Notes: a model not told the origin generated them from the letters alone. 64,000 bases of DNA from Desulfovibrio sp. Marseille-P6017 (GCA_900604495.1 UWOR01000005.1:191473-255472); one strand, 5' to 3'. Counted from the stretch's first letter, positions 38,550 through 47,535 are shown. Made by a program: numbers and translations.

Positions 38550-38562
38550 GGTATCGTTCCCA
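38550..38562. promoter_or_regulatory. ScrR operator upstream of scrB
   Basis: GGTATCGTTCCCA, identical to 40141-40153 and related to the palindrome at 40163-40180. It lies just downstream of the scrB -10 box, where a LacI-family repressor would block transcription. Confidence 0.7.
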
Positions 38563-38569
38563 CCTTTTG

Positions 38570-38598
38570 ATTATATATTACCACTTTAATATTGTAAA
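38570..38598 (-). promoter_or_regulatory. Sigma-A promoter of scrB-scrK-IIA
   Basis: On the minus strand TTTACA, a 17-base spacer, then TATAAT. The -35 overlaps the cre-like site and the operator follows the -10. Confidence 0.75.
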
Positions 38599-38606
38599 CA
38601 TTTTCA
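38593..38606. promoter_or_regulatory. cre-like catabolite-control site at the scrB -35
   Basis: TGTAAACATTTTCA resembles the CcpA cre consensus TGWAANCGNTNWCA, with A in place of the central G. The overlap with the -35 box fits glucose repression. Confidence 0.6.
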
Positions 38607-38641
38607 AAATATTTTATTAAATTTCATTTTTTCATTAAAAT

Positions 38642-38677
38642 AAAAAAATCTAAACATAATTATGTTTAGATTTTTTA
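38642..38677 (-). terminator. Terminator of scrA
   Basis: AAAAAAATCTAAACATAA / TTATGTTTAGATTTTTT perfect hairpin directly after the scrA stop, so scrA and scrB are separate transcripts. Confidence 0.85.
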
Positions 38678-38682
38678 TAATG

Positions 38683-40068
38683 CTATTCTTCTTCTTTTAT
38701 ACCAAATATCATAGTTAAAACTAATGATACACAAAATGCAATTGCAAACAATATTGCATAATGTAAAGGAGCATGTAAAGTAAGAAGTATTCCAAATATC
38801 CCTGTTACACCAGTACCTGTTGCACCTAATCCTACTACAGCTGCATATAAAGACGCACATGCTGAACCTATTGCTGCTGCAACAAACGGTCTCATATACC
38901 TTAAGTTAACCCCAAATATAGCTGGTTCTGTTATACCAAGTAATGCACTTAATGCCGCTGGCAATGCTAATGCTTTAGTTTTTGGATTTTTAGTTCTTAA
39001 AGCAACCCCTAATGCAGCTCCACCTTGAGATATGTTAGCTGCACAAGCAATAGGAACAAAATAGCTAAACCCAAATTGCGCCAATTGCCCGAAATCTATT
39101 ATATTGTACATATGATGAAGCCCTGCAACAACAGTTGTACTATATACTCCACCCATTATGAATCCACCAATTCCATAAGGTATTTGTATTAGCCATTGTA
39201 CTGCATCTAAAACTCCATTTTCTAAAACAACAAATATTGGTCCTATTATAGTTAAAGTTAAATAACCTGTTACAAACACAGTAACTAATGGCGTAACAAA
39301 TAAATCTAACATTTCTGGTACTATTTTATGAAGTTTCTTCTCTATTGCACTCATAACATATACAGCTATCATTATTGGTATTACATGTCCTTGATAACCA
39401 ATCATATCTATACTGTAAAGTCCAAACCAAACTGATTGAGTAGATTGTACACCTTCACTTGCTACTGTCCACGCATTTTGTAAGCTTGGATGTATCATTA
39501 TCATAGCTATAACTGCACCTAAATAAACATTTCCACCAAATACTTTTGCAGCGCTATATCCAATTAATATTGGTAAAAAATTATATGCGGCACTACTAAA
39601 TAAATCTAACATTACAAATAGTGATCCACTTGTATTTATATCTACATATCCACTAGAAGCTAAGAATTTTAAAGCTTCAACTATTCCCATCATTAATCCA
39701 CAAGAAACTATTGCTGGTAATATTGGAACAAATATATCTCCTAATGTACGTATCGCTCTTTTTAATGGACTACCTTTTTTCGCAGAAACTTGTTTAACTT
39801 CTTCTTTTGTTGCTTCTTTTATATTTGCTATTTTAGCAAACTCTTCAAAAACTTTATTTACAATTCCTGTTCCAAATATTATCTGAAGCTGTCCAGCTGT
39901 TATAAATACGCCTTTAACTCCATCTATATTTTGAATTGCATCCTTATTTATAAGGCTCTCATTTCTAAGTACTATACGAAACCTTGTTGCACAGTGAGCT
40001 GCAGATTCTATATTTTCACTATTTCCTATGTTTTCTAAAATGCTTTTTGCTACTGCATTGTAGTTCAT
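38683..40068 (-). CDS. scrA: Sucrose-specific PTS IIBC permease
   Basis: Imports sucrose and phosphorylates it at C6. The IIB domain (residues 1-90) has the phosphorylation Cys26 in ESAAHCATRFRIVL. The IIC domain, with about 10 membrane helices, follows from about residue 105 and has TEPAIFGVNLRYMRPFVAA near residue 383. There is no IIA domain, so it depends on the IIA encoded at 35523-36038. The nearby scrB and scrK and length of 461 fit ScrA rather than a beta-glucoside system. It is transcribed alone from a promoter blocked by ScrR-type operators. Confidence 0.92.
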   Translation of the reverse strand: MNYNAVAKSILENIGNSENIESAAHCATRFRIVLRNESLINKDAIQNIDGVKGVFITAGQLQIIFGTGIVNKVFEEFAKIANIKEATKEEVKQVSAKKGSPLKRAIRTLGDIFVPILPAIVSCGLMMGIVEALKFLASSGYVDINTSGSLFVMLDLFSSAAYNFLPILIGYSAAKVFGGNVYLGAVIAMIMIHPSLQNAWTVASEGVQSTQSVWFGLYSIDMIGYQGHVIPIMIAVYVMSAIEKKLHKIVPEMLDLFVTPLVTVFVTGYLTLTIIGPIFVVLENGVLDAVQWLIQIPYGIGGFIMGGVYSTTVVAGLHHMYNIIDFGQLAQFGFSYFVPIACAANISQGGAALGVALRTKNPKTKALALPAALSALLGITEPAIFGVNLRYMRPFVAAAIGSACASLYAAVVGLGATGTGVTGIFGILLTLHAPLHYAILFAIAFCVSLVLTMIFGIKEEE

Positions 40069-40140
40069 GTATACATCTCTCCTTTTTTTATTATTTTTTT
40101 TAATCAGTTTTTATGCCTAAAACATAGAATTACAACTTGA

Positions 40141-40180
40141 GGTATCGTTCCCATATAAATCATAAGGGAACGTTCCCTTA
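40141..40180. promoter_or_regulatory. Tandem ScrR operators upstream of scrA
   Basis: A perfect 18-base palindrome TAAGGGAACGTTCCCTTA (40163-40180) plus a half-diverged copy GGTATCGTTCCCA (40141-40153), centred 24 bases apart. Both are of LacI-family operator type with a central CG and lie just downstream of the scrA promoter. Confidence 0.8.
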
Positions 40181-40189
40181 CGATTTAAT

Positions 40190-40217
40190 ATTATATCTTA
40201 CATCCCCTATTTAACAA
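40190..40217 (-). promoter_or_regulatory. Sigma-A promoter of scrA
   Basis: Minus strand TTGTTA, 16-base spacer, TATAAT. The start point would be about 40183, immediately before the operator palindrome. Confidence 0.7.
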
Positions 40218-40402
40218 AACTATAATTTACAATCTAAATAATTTATAATTAAATATTAACGTTGATAATAAATTTTTACTATAAGTAATTCATTTTGTTA
40301 AATAATTCTTTATGATATCTTATTATAATACTCTGTTCTGTGAATAATAACTAATTTTATATGGCTAAATTATAATTAAATTATATAATTAGTAAGGACT
40401 TT

Positions 40403-40416
40403 TGTAAACATTTTCA
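40403..40416. promoter_or_regulatory. Second cre-like site, after scrR
   Basis: TGTAAACATTTTCA, identical to the site at 38593-38606. It lies about 190 bases upstream of the scrA promoter and just after the scrR stop codon. The rest of the 370-base scrR-scrA gap is AT-rich, with no gene seen. Confidence 0.5.
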
Positions 40417-40437
40417 TAAATTTTATATCTATAAATA

Positions 40438-41433
40438 TTATTTATGTCTTACACTATCCCTTTTTAAAAAATTATATCCTAACTTAATAGATTCTAAATT
40501 TTCTTTTTTACATCTTCCACTCAATATGTCTAATAGCATCTTTGTGCTCTTTATACCACTTTCTTTATAAAAGTATTGTACAGTAGTTATACTTGGTGTT
40601 ATTAAATTTGAAAACTTAGAATCTCCTATTGCACATAAACTAATCTCATCTGGTACTTCTATGTTATGTTCTCTTAAATATGATAATACTCCTAATGACA
40701 TTGTATATGTTGCACAGAATATTGCATCAATATCTTTGTTGATTTTTAAAAGTTCTCTTGTCATTTCATATCCATATTGTTGAGAAAAATTAGCATTTTT
40801 TATTAAACTTTTATCACATATTATAGAATTATCTTTTAAACAATTTATAAAGCCATTCTTTCTATTTATTCCAGTAGATATATCTTCATCATTAGTTCCT
40901 ATATATGCTATTTTTTTGTGATTATTCTCTATTAAATAATTAGTCATTTCATATGCAGCTTCATAATCACTATGATATACACAAGGATACCCTTCAATAT
41001 TTTGTCCTACAATAACTATTGGAACCTTCATTTGCTTTATTATCTCTAAATGTCTTTCTGTTATTATAGTAGCTACAAAAATTACACCATCTACATTCTT
41101 ATTTCTAAATATATTTAAGTATTCAATTTCTTTTTCTATATTTAAATCAGTATTACCTAGTATAATATTATAATCATCATTTGATATTTCTTCACTTATA
41201 CCACCAACTATTTTACTTATTGTCTCTGAACTTATTTTAGGTAATATTACTCCAATTAAATTAGTTTTTTTAGTCCTTAATGTTTTACCATATGTAGATG
41301 GAACAAAACCAGTTTTATCTATTACCTCTTGTATCTTTTTTCTACTCTCTTCACTTACATATCCATCATTTAAATATCTAGACACAGTTGATTTTGATAC
41401 TCCAGCAAGTCTAGCTATATCAATTATATTCAT
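40438..41433 (-). CDS. scrR: LacI-family sucrose operon repressor
   Basis: Transcription factor with an N-terminal helix-turn-helix (NIIDIARLAGVSKSTVSRYL, residues 2-21) and hinge. The periplasmic-binding-like effector domain spans residues 60-325 (VIFVATIITERHLEII, RKNGFINCLKDN, DEISLCAIGDSKFSNLITPS). The length of 331 is normal. Its position beside scrA and the repeated operators at both scr promoters support sucrose control. The effector is inferred as sucrose-6-phosphate or fructose. The ribosome site is AGGGAGCG. I saw no operator at its own promoter, so autoregulation is uncertain. Confidence 0.88.
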   Translation of the reverse strand: MNIIDIARLAGVSKSTVSRYLNDGYVSEESRKKIQEVIDKTGFVPSTYGKTLRTKKTNLIGVILPKISSETISKIVGGISEEISNDDYNIILGNTDLNIEKEIEYLNIFRNKNVDGVIFVATIITERHLEIIKQMKVPIVIVGQNIEGYPCVYHSDYEAAYEMTNYLIENNHKKIAYIGTNDEDISTGINRKNGFINCLKDNSIICDKSLIKNANFSQQYGYEMTRELLKINKDIDAIFCATYTMSLGVLSYLREHNIEVPDEISLCAIGDSKFSNLITPSITTVQYFYKESGIKSTKMLLDILSGRCKKENLESIKLGYNFLKRDSVRHK

Positions 41434-41525
41434 GTATATCGCTCCCTAATTCATTGTTAATAGTTTACACTTATTATAACATAAAGTATTTATATTCTTC
41501 AAAGGAAAACATTTTTCATGCAAAT

Positions 41526-41570
41526 AAAGTCTAGTCATAAAATTTTTCTATTTTTATAACTAGACTTTTC
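41526..41570 (-). terminator. Terminator of the sulfite-reductase-like gene
   Basis: AAAGTCTAGTTATAAAA / TTTTATGACTAGACTTT hairpin. Confidence 0.8.
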
Positions 41571-42248
41571 TTATAGTATTATATTTAAATTAGTTATTTT
41601 TAGTATATATTCTCTAAATTTTTCTATACTAATTCTATCTATAAAATCTCCAAGTTTTTCTCCTGGATTAGCATTTTCTTTATAATAACTTAGTATTACT
41701 TCTACTAAGTTATACGCTTCTTTTTCTGATAAGCCCTTTGTTACTATATCAGAAGGTCTTGGATAAAATCCTGCACTACCACCTACTGTTACAAAAAATT
41801 TACCATCTATATCTACAATTACACCAATATCTTTTGCATAGACACTTGCACATGCATTTCTACATCCAGCAACCCCTATCTTTGTTCTGCATGGTAACTC
41901 CATACCATGAAAGTTCTTACTTATTTTCATGCCTATACCTATAGTAGAATATTTTGATCTCTTACAATAATTTGCTGGGCATATTTCAACATTTTTTAAT
42001 GAATTTTGTACCCTTACTGCCGGCTCCATTTGTAACTCATTCCAAATATCCTTTAAATCCTCTTGTCTAAGATTCGTTATAAGTATTCTCTGACCCGAAG
42101 TTATCTTTAATACACCATTATACTTTTTAGCTACTTCTGCTATTTTTATAAGAGTTTCTGGAAGTACAAATCCTCCTGGTATATGGGGTGTTATTGCGTA
42201 AGTTCTTTTTCCATTTTTAACTTTTTGTAAATTTCCATATTCACTCAT
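41571..42248 (-). CDS. Small siroheme/4Fe-4S nitrite-sulfite reductase-like protein
   Basis: Single-module protein of the sulfite/nitrite reductase family. It has an N-terminal ferredoxin-like half domain (GGFVLPETLIKIAEVAKKY, SGQRILITNLRQEDL), then the cofactor half. Cysteines are at 90 and 95 (CPANYC) and at 129 and 133 (GVAGCRNACAS), with Cys120 between them. The second pair matches the C-x3-C siroheme/cluster ligand motif. The first is C-x4-C rather than the usual C-x5-C. At 225 residues it is about half a full reductase, so it may be a monomeric low-mass type or use a partner. The first GTG belongs to the AGAGGTG ribosome site, so ATG 42248 is used. The vanY-type gene lies 20 bases upstream on the same strand. 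Confidence 0.75.
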   Translation of the reverse strand: MSEYGNLQKVKNGKRTYAITPHIPGGFVLPETLIKIAEVAKKYNGVLKITSGQRILITNLRQEDLKDIWNELQMEPAVRVQNSLKNVEICPANYCKRSKYSTIGIGMKISKNFHGMELPCRTKIGVAGCRNACASVYAKDIGVIVDIDGKFFVTVGGSAGFYPRPSDIVTKGLSEKEAYNLVEVILSYYKENANPGEKLGDFIDRISIEKFREYILKITNLNIIL

Positions 42249-42269
42249 TTTATAAATCACCTCTTAAAT

Positions 42270-42980
42270 TTAGTCTAATCCTAAATATTCTTCTAATGTT
42301 AAGTTATTCATTACAAAGTTCTTACTATGTTCATATCCTACATATCTATAATGCCATGATTCATACTGATATCCAGTAATATCTTCCTTTCCCTGTGGAT
42401 ATCTTATTATAAATCCATACTTATATGCATTTTCATATAACCATTTTGCTTGTTGAGTATCTGTAAACCACGTTCCAATCGATTTACGGGTATTACTAGT
42501 CGTAAAATCAAATGCTAGTCCAGTTTGATGCTCACTATGCCCTGGAGTTGCAGAGTATCTTTTAGCTGCTTTACTGCCATCTCTCTTTACATAATAATCA
42601 TGTAATGCTTCTTGTGTTTTATAAGACCTATATCCACTTTTAATATTTATAATAATACCTTCTTTTAATGCATCTTTTATCATATTTTCAGCTGCATTTA
42701 AGGCCTCTACCTCTAATTCTTTTGGTGCTCTATAATCTTTTGGAAGTCCAAACTCTTTATTTACTACTACTATATCATTTACAAATAAAGCTTGTACACC
42801 TTCTATATATTCCTGTGTAATTTTTATATCATTACTTTCATCATTTACTTTTTTTGAAATATCAATATATTTTGATGATTTACTTTCAGCTTCAATTCTG
42901 TAATCAGCTTTATTTGATATAAAATTCGCCCCAATAAAAACTATACTTATTATAGATAATACTCCAAATACTTTTTTCAT
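42270..42980 (-). CDS. D-Ala-D-Ala carboxypeptidase, M15B (VanY-type)
   Basis: Exported zinc carboxypeptidase trimming terminal D-alanine from wall precursors. A signal anchor covers residues 3-20 (VFGVLSIISIVFIGANF). The catalytic domain has SGYRSYKTQEALHDYYV, the zinc motif GHSEHQTGLAFDF (His, Asp near residues 149-159), and the Glu/His end YESWHYRYVG near residue 208. It lacks a lipobox, unlike the first M15 gene. No VanRS or vanH/A/X genes are adjacent, so this is a housekeeping wall enzyme rather than a resistance cluster. Confidence 0.9.
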   Translation of the reverse strand: MKKVFGVLSIISIVFIGANFISNKADYRIEAESKSSKYIDISKKVNDESNDIKITQEYIEGVQALFVNDIVVVNKEFGLPKDYRAPKELEVEALNAAENMIKDALKEGIIINIKSGYRSYKTQEALHDYYVKRDGSKAAKRYSATPGHSEHQTGLAFDFTTSNTRKSIGTWFTDTQQAKWLYENAYKYGFIIRYPQGKEDITGYQYESWHYRYVGYEHSKNFVMNNLTLEEYLGLD

Positions 42981-43025
42981 ATATTTCCCCTAACTGAATT
43001 ATTTATAAAGTCTATATTAAAATAT

Positions 43026-43050
43026 AAAAAAGACCCTAAGGTCTTTTTAT
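43026..43050 (-). terminator. Small terminator between the 43.1 kb gene and vanY-type gene
   Basis: AAAAAGACC / GGTCTTTTT hairpin, with the T run on the minus strand. Confidence 0.65.
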
Positions 43051-43123
43051 ATAAATATCATATTTTTTAGTGTATCATAAAATTCTGTATAATAACAATA
43101 TATATACAGAATTTTCGCCAATA

Positions 43124-43450
43124 TTATACATTTATAAATAACATTTTTACTAATTCATATTGTGCAAATTCTACAGATTGTATTTTTTTACTTATATCTC
43201 TACTTAATTCTCTATCAGAAGTAAAAACTTCTACATCTCCTACGAAAGCATATATTTCATTTAATATTTCAAGTAGATGATCTACCTTTATTGTCTCTTC
43301 TTTAGACTTTAATAAAACCACGCTTTTATCCTCTTGATTTTTATACACTGAGTCTATTCCCGATATAAGATTATCTTCTTTTATGTATACTACTTCACCT
43401 TGTAATTCTTTACCCTTTTCTAGTTTGCTTCTTAAATCTAATAAGTTCAT
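43124..43450 (-). CDS. Conserved hypothetical, 108 aa
   Basis: Small soluble protein, alpha plus beta: residues 1-15 helical, 18-60 strands (ELQGEVVYIKEDNLISG, KSVVLLKSKEETIKV) and 63-105 helical (DHLLEILNEIYAFVG, SKKIQSVEFAQYELV). No metal or nucleotide motif is seen, and no family is recognised. The ribosome site AAGGGGG is good. Confidence 0.55.
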   Translation of the reverse strand: MNLLDLRSKLEKGKELQGEVVYIKEDNLISGIDSVYKNQEDKSVVLLKSKEETIKVDHLLEILNEIYAFVGDVEVFTSDRELSRDISKKIQSVEFAQYELVKMLFINV

Positions 43451-43544
43451 TTTGATATCCCCCTTAAAAATACTTTCATACTTTATTCACGATCATGATC
43501 TTATCACTATAAATATTATTCATGTTATTAATAATTTATTCTAT

Positions 43545-43583
43545 AAAAAAAAGATTTCACTTATTTAAGTGAAACCTTTTTTA
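43545..43583 (-). terminator. Terminator of exonuclease III gene
   Basis: AAAAAAGATTTCACTT / AAGTGAAACCTTTTTT hairpin with T run on the minus strand. Confidence 0.8.
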
Positions 43584-44333
43584 TTTTATAACTAATTCTA
43601 CCGGGCAATGATCTGACCCTAGTACTTCTGTATGTATATCTGCACTAACTAATCTGTCCTCTAATTTTTTTGATGCACAGAAATAATCTATTCTCCAACC
43701 TGCATTCTTTTCTCTCGCTTTAAATCTATAAGACCACCAAGAATATATATCTGTTTTATCTGGATTAAAATATCTATAAGTGTCTATAAATCCAGAATTT
43801 AAGAAGTCTGTAAATTTGTTTCTTTCTTCGTCAGTAAATCCAGCATTTTTTCTATTAGTCTTAGGATTTTTTAAATCTATTTCTTTATGAGCTACATTTA
43901 AATCTCCACACATTATTACAGGCTTTTTACTATCTAATTTTAATAAATATTCCCTAAAGTCATCTTCCCACTTCATTCTATAATATAATCTTTTTAATTC
44001 ACTTTGTGAGTTTGGAGTGTAAACTGTTACAAAATGAAAATCTTCAAATTCTAAAGTTATGACTCTACCTTCATTATCATGTTCTTCTATATCTATTCCG
44101 TATGATACACTTATAGGCTTTATTTTAGTAAATATTGCAGTTCCTGAGTATCCTTTTTTCTGAGCATAATTCCAGTACTGATAATATCCTTCTAGCTCTA
44201 AATCTATTTGACCTTCTTGAAGCTTAGTTTCTTGAAGACAAAATATATCGGCATCTACATCTTTAAAGAAGTCTAAAAATCCTTTTGTTACACAAGCTCT
44301 GATACCATTAACATTCCACGATATAAATTTCAT
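43581..44333 (-). CDS. xth: Exodeoxyribonuclease III / AP endonuclease
   Basis: Base-excision-repair nuclease of the exonuclease-endonuclease-phosphatase fold. MKFISWNVNGIRACV opens the protein (Asn of the active site). The metal Glu is in DIFCLQETKLQEGQID (about residue 35), then YSGTAIFTK, the catalytic Asp/Asn pair in MCGDLNVAHKEIDL (about 142-155), and the C-terminal LGSDHCPVELVI with the catalytic His. Length 250 is typical. AAGGAGG ribosome site; monocistronic. Confidence 0.94.
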   Translation of the reverse strand: MKFISWNVNGIRACVTKGFLDFFKDVDADIFCLQETKLQEGQIDLELEGYYQYWNYAQKKGYSGTAIFTKIKPISVSYGIDIEEHDNEGRVITLEFEDFHFVTVYTPNSQSELKRLYYRMKWEDDFREYLLKLDSKKPVIMCGDLNVAHKEIDLKNPKTNRKNAGFTDEERNKFTDFLNSGFIDTYRYFNPDKTDIYSWWSYRFKAREKNAGWRIDYFCASKKLEDRLVSADIHTEVLGSDHCPVELVIK

Positions 44334-44470
44334 ATGTTCCTCCTTAGTTTATTAATTGATTTTAATTTTATCATATTAATTTAACTTTTGTCATTTTATG
44401 TATTTTTATTTATATTATTTAAGATACCCTAAGTTATATTATTATAATCATACCTTTAATATAATAATAT

Positions 44471-44501
44471 AAGCTACCATTTTTAATTTAGGTAGCTTTT
44501 A
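44471..44501 (-). terminator. Terminator of the GalT-like gene
   Basis: AAAAGCTACC / GGTAGCTT hairpin on the minus strand, just after the stop. Confidence 0.65.
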
Positions 44502-45452
44502 CTATGTAAACTTCAAACTTTGTGCTAATTTATCTGCATCTATAGATGATACATAAACATCTGTAGCTAATTCAAACCCTCCAAAGCTATATTTTCTAGG
44601 GATTATATGTATATGAGGATAAAAGTGATCATGATCTTCTCCATTAATAGGATGTGTATGTATACATATATTAAAAGGGTTATATCCTTGCACTATATAT
44701 ATATTTCTAAATAATTTTTTGAAAATAATAGCTAATTCATTTAAATCACTTTCTTTAATATTTTCGAATCTTGTATTCTGTTTAAATAAAATTCGTATCT
44801 CGCCACCATATTTACTTATCTCAGGAACCATGACTAAATAGTCTTTATTATCATGTATAATTCTTTTTTCATACTTAATTTCTTCCTCTATAATATTTTG
44901 ATATAATGACATTTTATATTTTTCATAATATCTTTTAGATATATTAATTTCATTCTCTACCTCAGGTGGTATTATAGATAAAGATATAATTTGTGAATGA
45001 GGGTGATTTAATGATGCTCCTGCTCTTCTCAAAAAGTTCTTAAAAATACTTACATATCTTACTTTAATATTTTTAGATAAACTTATATATCTATTTTTAT
45101 ACATCTTCAATAAGTATAAAAATTCTTTCTCACTCATATTATAAAAACTACCATTATGTCTATTTGTATCAATCATAACCTCATGTTCCCCATAAATTTC
45201 ATCTGAGCATGGCTCAACTATAGGAAACTTATTATAAACAGACCTTACTAACCATCCATCTGCTCCTATTATTTCAAATGTAGATCTTTCTGTATGCTTT
45301 TCATTCCCTCTACAAAAAGGACAATTTTTTATATATGATTCTTTAGTCTCTATATCATTTTGAAATTTGACTTTATCCATAGGTCTTTTATTTCTATTTT
45401 TTGCAAGTACAACTATATCATTAGTAATAGGATCTCTTCTAAGTTCTCTCAT
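44502..45452 (-). CDS. galT: Galactose-1-phosphate uridylyltransferase-like (HIT superfamily)
   Basis: Nucleotidyl transferase that swaps UDP between UDP-glucose and hexose-1-phosphate. N-terminal metal Cys pair CPFCRGNEKHTE is near residue 42. The catalytic histidine motif is LNHPHSQIIS (residues about 156-165). The C-terminal half has CIHTHPINGEDHDHFYPHIH (about residues 260-280). HPHSQ in place of GalT's HPHGQ is seen in phosphorylase-like relatives, so the exact substrate is uncertain. It starts at the ATG after AAGAGGTGTGA. No galK or galE nearby. Confidence 0.8.
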   Translation of the reverse strand: MRELRRDPITNDIVVLAKNRNKRPMDKVKFQNDIETKESYIKNCPFCRGNEKHTERSTFEIIGADGWLVRSVYNKFPIVEPCSDEIYGEHEVMIDTNRHNGSFYNMSEKEFLYLLKMYKNRYISLSKNIKVRYVSIFKNFLRRAGASLNHPHSQIISLSIIPPEVENEINISKRYYEKYKMSLYQNIIEEEIKYEKRIIHDNKDYLVMVPEISKYGGEIRILFKQNTRFENIKESDLNELAIIFKKLFRNIYIVQGYNPFNICIHTHPINGEDHDHFYPHIHIIPRKYSFGGFELATDVYVSSIDADKLAQSLKFT

Positions 45453-45701
45453 ATTCACACCTCTTGATTATAATGACTTATTAAACTTATTATAATTCAT
45501 TTTTTACATACCTTGAATATATAAATTTTATCAATATTATTCTTTACTCATAAGCTATAATTTAAATATAAATTTTTTATAAACTTCATTTAAATTATAC
45601 ACTATCCTAATACTAGCATATATCTACTTTATAATGATTTTTATATCTATATCTGCTACTATTAAACTTAAGTAAAATTTTATTTAAAGGGGGGTTTTTT
45701 T

Positions 45702-46889
45702 ATGAATTACTCAAAAAGGGTTAGCTCTATGCAATCCTCTCCTATTAGAAAGCTATCACCTTTTGAAGAAGCAGCAAAAAAAAATGGTATCAAAGTTTAT
45801 CACTTAAATATTGGGCAACCTGATATAAAAACACCCAGCGACTTTTTTTATGCTGTTAAAAACTTCAATAACGATGTTTTAGAATATTGCCCATCTCAAG
45901 GTATACCCGAATTAGTATCTGCAATTCAAAATTATTATCTAAATTATGATATTAAATTTGATAAAGATGAAATATTAGTTACAAATGGTGGAAGTGAAGC
46001 CTTGCTATTTGCTATAATGGCAGTCTGTGATCCAAATGATAATATCTTAACTCCAGAACCATTTTATACTAATTATTTAGGATTTACTCAAGCGGCAAAT
46101 GTTAATATTGTACCTATTACAACAACAGCAGAAGATGGATTTAGGCTTCCGTCTAAAGAATACATAACTTCAAAGATAAATTCAAATACCAAGGCAATAC
46201 TCCTAACTAATCCTAGCAATCCAACTGGAACAGTTTATACTAAAGATGAAGTAAAAATGATATCTGAAATAGCTTTAAAACATAATTTATGGATAATATC
46301 CGATGAAGTTTATAGAGAATTTATATATGATGATTCTATATATACAAGTTTTGGGAATATAGATGAAGTAAATGATAGAGTTATAATAATTGATAGTATT
46401 TCAAAAAGATATAGTGCTTGTGGCGCTAGAATAGGTTCTATTGCTTCAAAAAATAAAAATTTAATTTCTCAAATATTAAAACTATGCCAAAGTAGACTTT
46501 GTGTATCAACCCTTGATCAAATAGGTGCTGTAGATTTATATAATACCCCTGTATCATACTTTAATAATATAAAGGATGAGTACAATAAAAGAAGAGACGT
46601 TTTATATAATGAATTAATGAAGGTAAATGGTGTAGTTTGTAAAAAACCACATGGAGCCTTTTATATTTTAGCAAAACTTCCTATAGAAGATGCTGAAGAT
46701 TTTGCAATTTGGATGTTAAGTAAGTTCAATAGAAATAACGAAACAGTCATGATATGCCCTGCTGAAGGATTTTATTCAACTAAAAACTTAGGTGAAAACG
46801 AAATACGTCTTGCATATATTTTAAATGAAAAAGACTTAAAAAGAGCAGCCCAAATATTAAAAGAAGGATTAGAGGAATATATAAAATAA
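45702..46889 (+). CDS. PLP-dependent aminotransferase, class I/II (aspartate-type)
   Basis: Fold-type I aminotransferase. The Schiff-base lysine is in IIDSISKRYSACGARIGS (about residue 234). Other conserved blocks are LNIGQPDIKTP, VTNGGSEALLFAI (phosphate-binding), LTNPSNPTGTVYT (Asn of the PLP site), ISDEVYREFIY and ENEIRLAYIL (carboxylate-binding Arg near the end). Length 395 is normal. A G-rich ribosome site (AAAGGGGGG) precedes the ATG. Aspartate or related amino acids are likely substrates but not provable. It is convergent with a MarR gene. Confidence 0.9.
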   Translation: MNYSKRVSSMQSSPIRKLSPFEEAAKKNGIKVYHLNIGQPDIKTPSDFFYAVKNFNNDVLEYCPSQGIPELVSAIQNYYLNYDIKFDKDEILVTNGGSEALLFAIMAVCDPNDNILTPEPFYTNYLGFTQAANVNIVPITTTAEDGFRLPSKEYITSKINSNTKAILLTNPSNPTGTVYTKDEVKMISEIALKHNLWIISDEVYREFIYDDSIYTSFGNIDEVNDRVIIIDSISKRYSACGARIGSIASKNKNLISQILKLCQSRLCVSTLDQIGAVDLYNTPVSYFNNIKDEYNKRRDVLYNELMKVNGVVCKKPHGAFYILAKLPIEDAEDFAIWMLSKFNRNNETVMICPAEGFYSTKNLGENEIRLAYILNEKDLKRAAQILKEGLEEYIK

Positions 46890-46943
46890 AAAACTGTAGT
46901 TAACAATTAGTAAATATTTCTTTTTGTTAACTACAGTTTTTTT
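46889..46943. terminator. Bidirectional terminator
   Basis: AAAACTGTAGTTAACAA / TTGTTAACTACAGTTTTTTT. Confidence 0.8.
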
Positions 46944-46953
46944 AATTTAATGG

Positions 46954-47406
46954 CTAACTTAATTCTTGTTTACTAAGAATAGCTTGTAATGTTCCTATTG
47001 CTTCCATATACTTATCTTGCTCTTCTTCTGTTAATTTGAAAAGCTTTTCTTCTAAACTATTACTTAACTTATTCATAAAATCAGAAGCAACATTTTTACC
47101 ACTTTCCGTTATAGTTATTAAATATTTCCTTCTATCAGAAATATCTTTATCCCTAACAACATATCCTTTATCAGTTAAATCGTCTACCATGCTTGTTAAA
47201 CTCCCCTTTTCTATGTTTAACTTAGCACATAGATCTGTCATACTTATTGGTCCATTATTATTTACAAAAACTAATGCTCTTAGCTGTGTCTTATTCACGT
47301 CATATATACTACAGTATTGTTTTAAATAATCTAAGTAGAAACTTGAATATAACGTTGGAAACGTTTTCGAAATAAAACCTATCGTATTTGATACTATACC
47401 TTTCAT
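46954..47406 (-). CDS. MarR-family transcriptional regulator
   Basis: Winged-helix regulator of 150 residues. The DNA-recognition helix is in NIEKGSLTSMVDDLTDKGYV (residues about 66-85), with the beta wing RDKDISDRRKYLITIT next. Flanking helices form the dimer interface. The ligand is unknown. The divergent or adjacent gene is a YjeM-type permease upstream on the same strand, 184 bases away, separated by a terminator, so any regulatory link to it is uncertain. Confidence 0.88.
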   Translation of the reverse strand: MKGIVSNTIGFISKTFPTLYSSFYLDYLKQYCSIYDVNKTQLRALVFVNNNGPISMTDLCAKLNIEKGSLTSMVDDLTDKGYVVRDKDISDRRKYLITITESGKNVASDFMNKLSNSLEEKLFKLTEEEQDKYMEAIGTLQAILSKQELS

Positions 47407-47535
47407 AATATAATCACCCCAGATGTTTAGTTTATTAACTTTTTAACAATTAATAGTTTACATTAAAATTATCCAAAATACAATAGTTTTCCCTTAAATT
47501 ATCAATAATATAAGCTATTTTTAAACTACCAAATA

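Noticed and set aside
42270..42980. Vancomycin-resistance (van) cluster
   Set aside because: The VanY-type gene is alone; no VanH, VanA/B ligase, VanX or VanRS genes are adjacent.
47345..47375. GGAAACGTTTTCGAA as a cre site
   Set aside because: It lies inside the MarR coding sequence and departs from the consensus at both ends, so it is probably codon coincidence.
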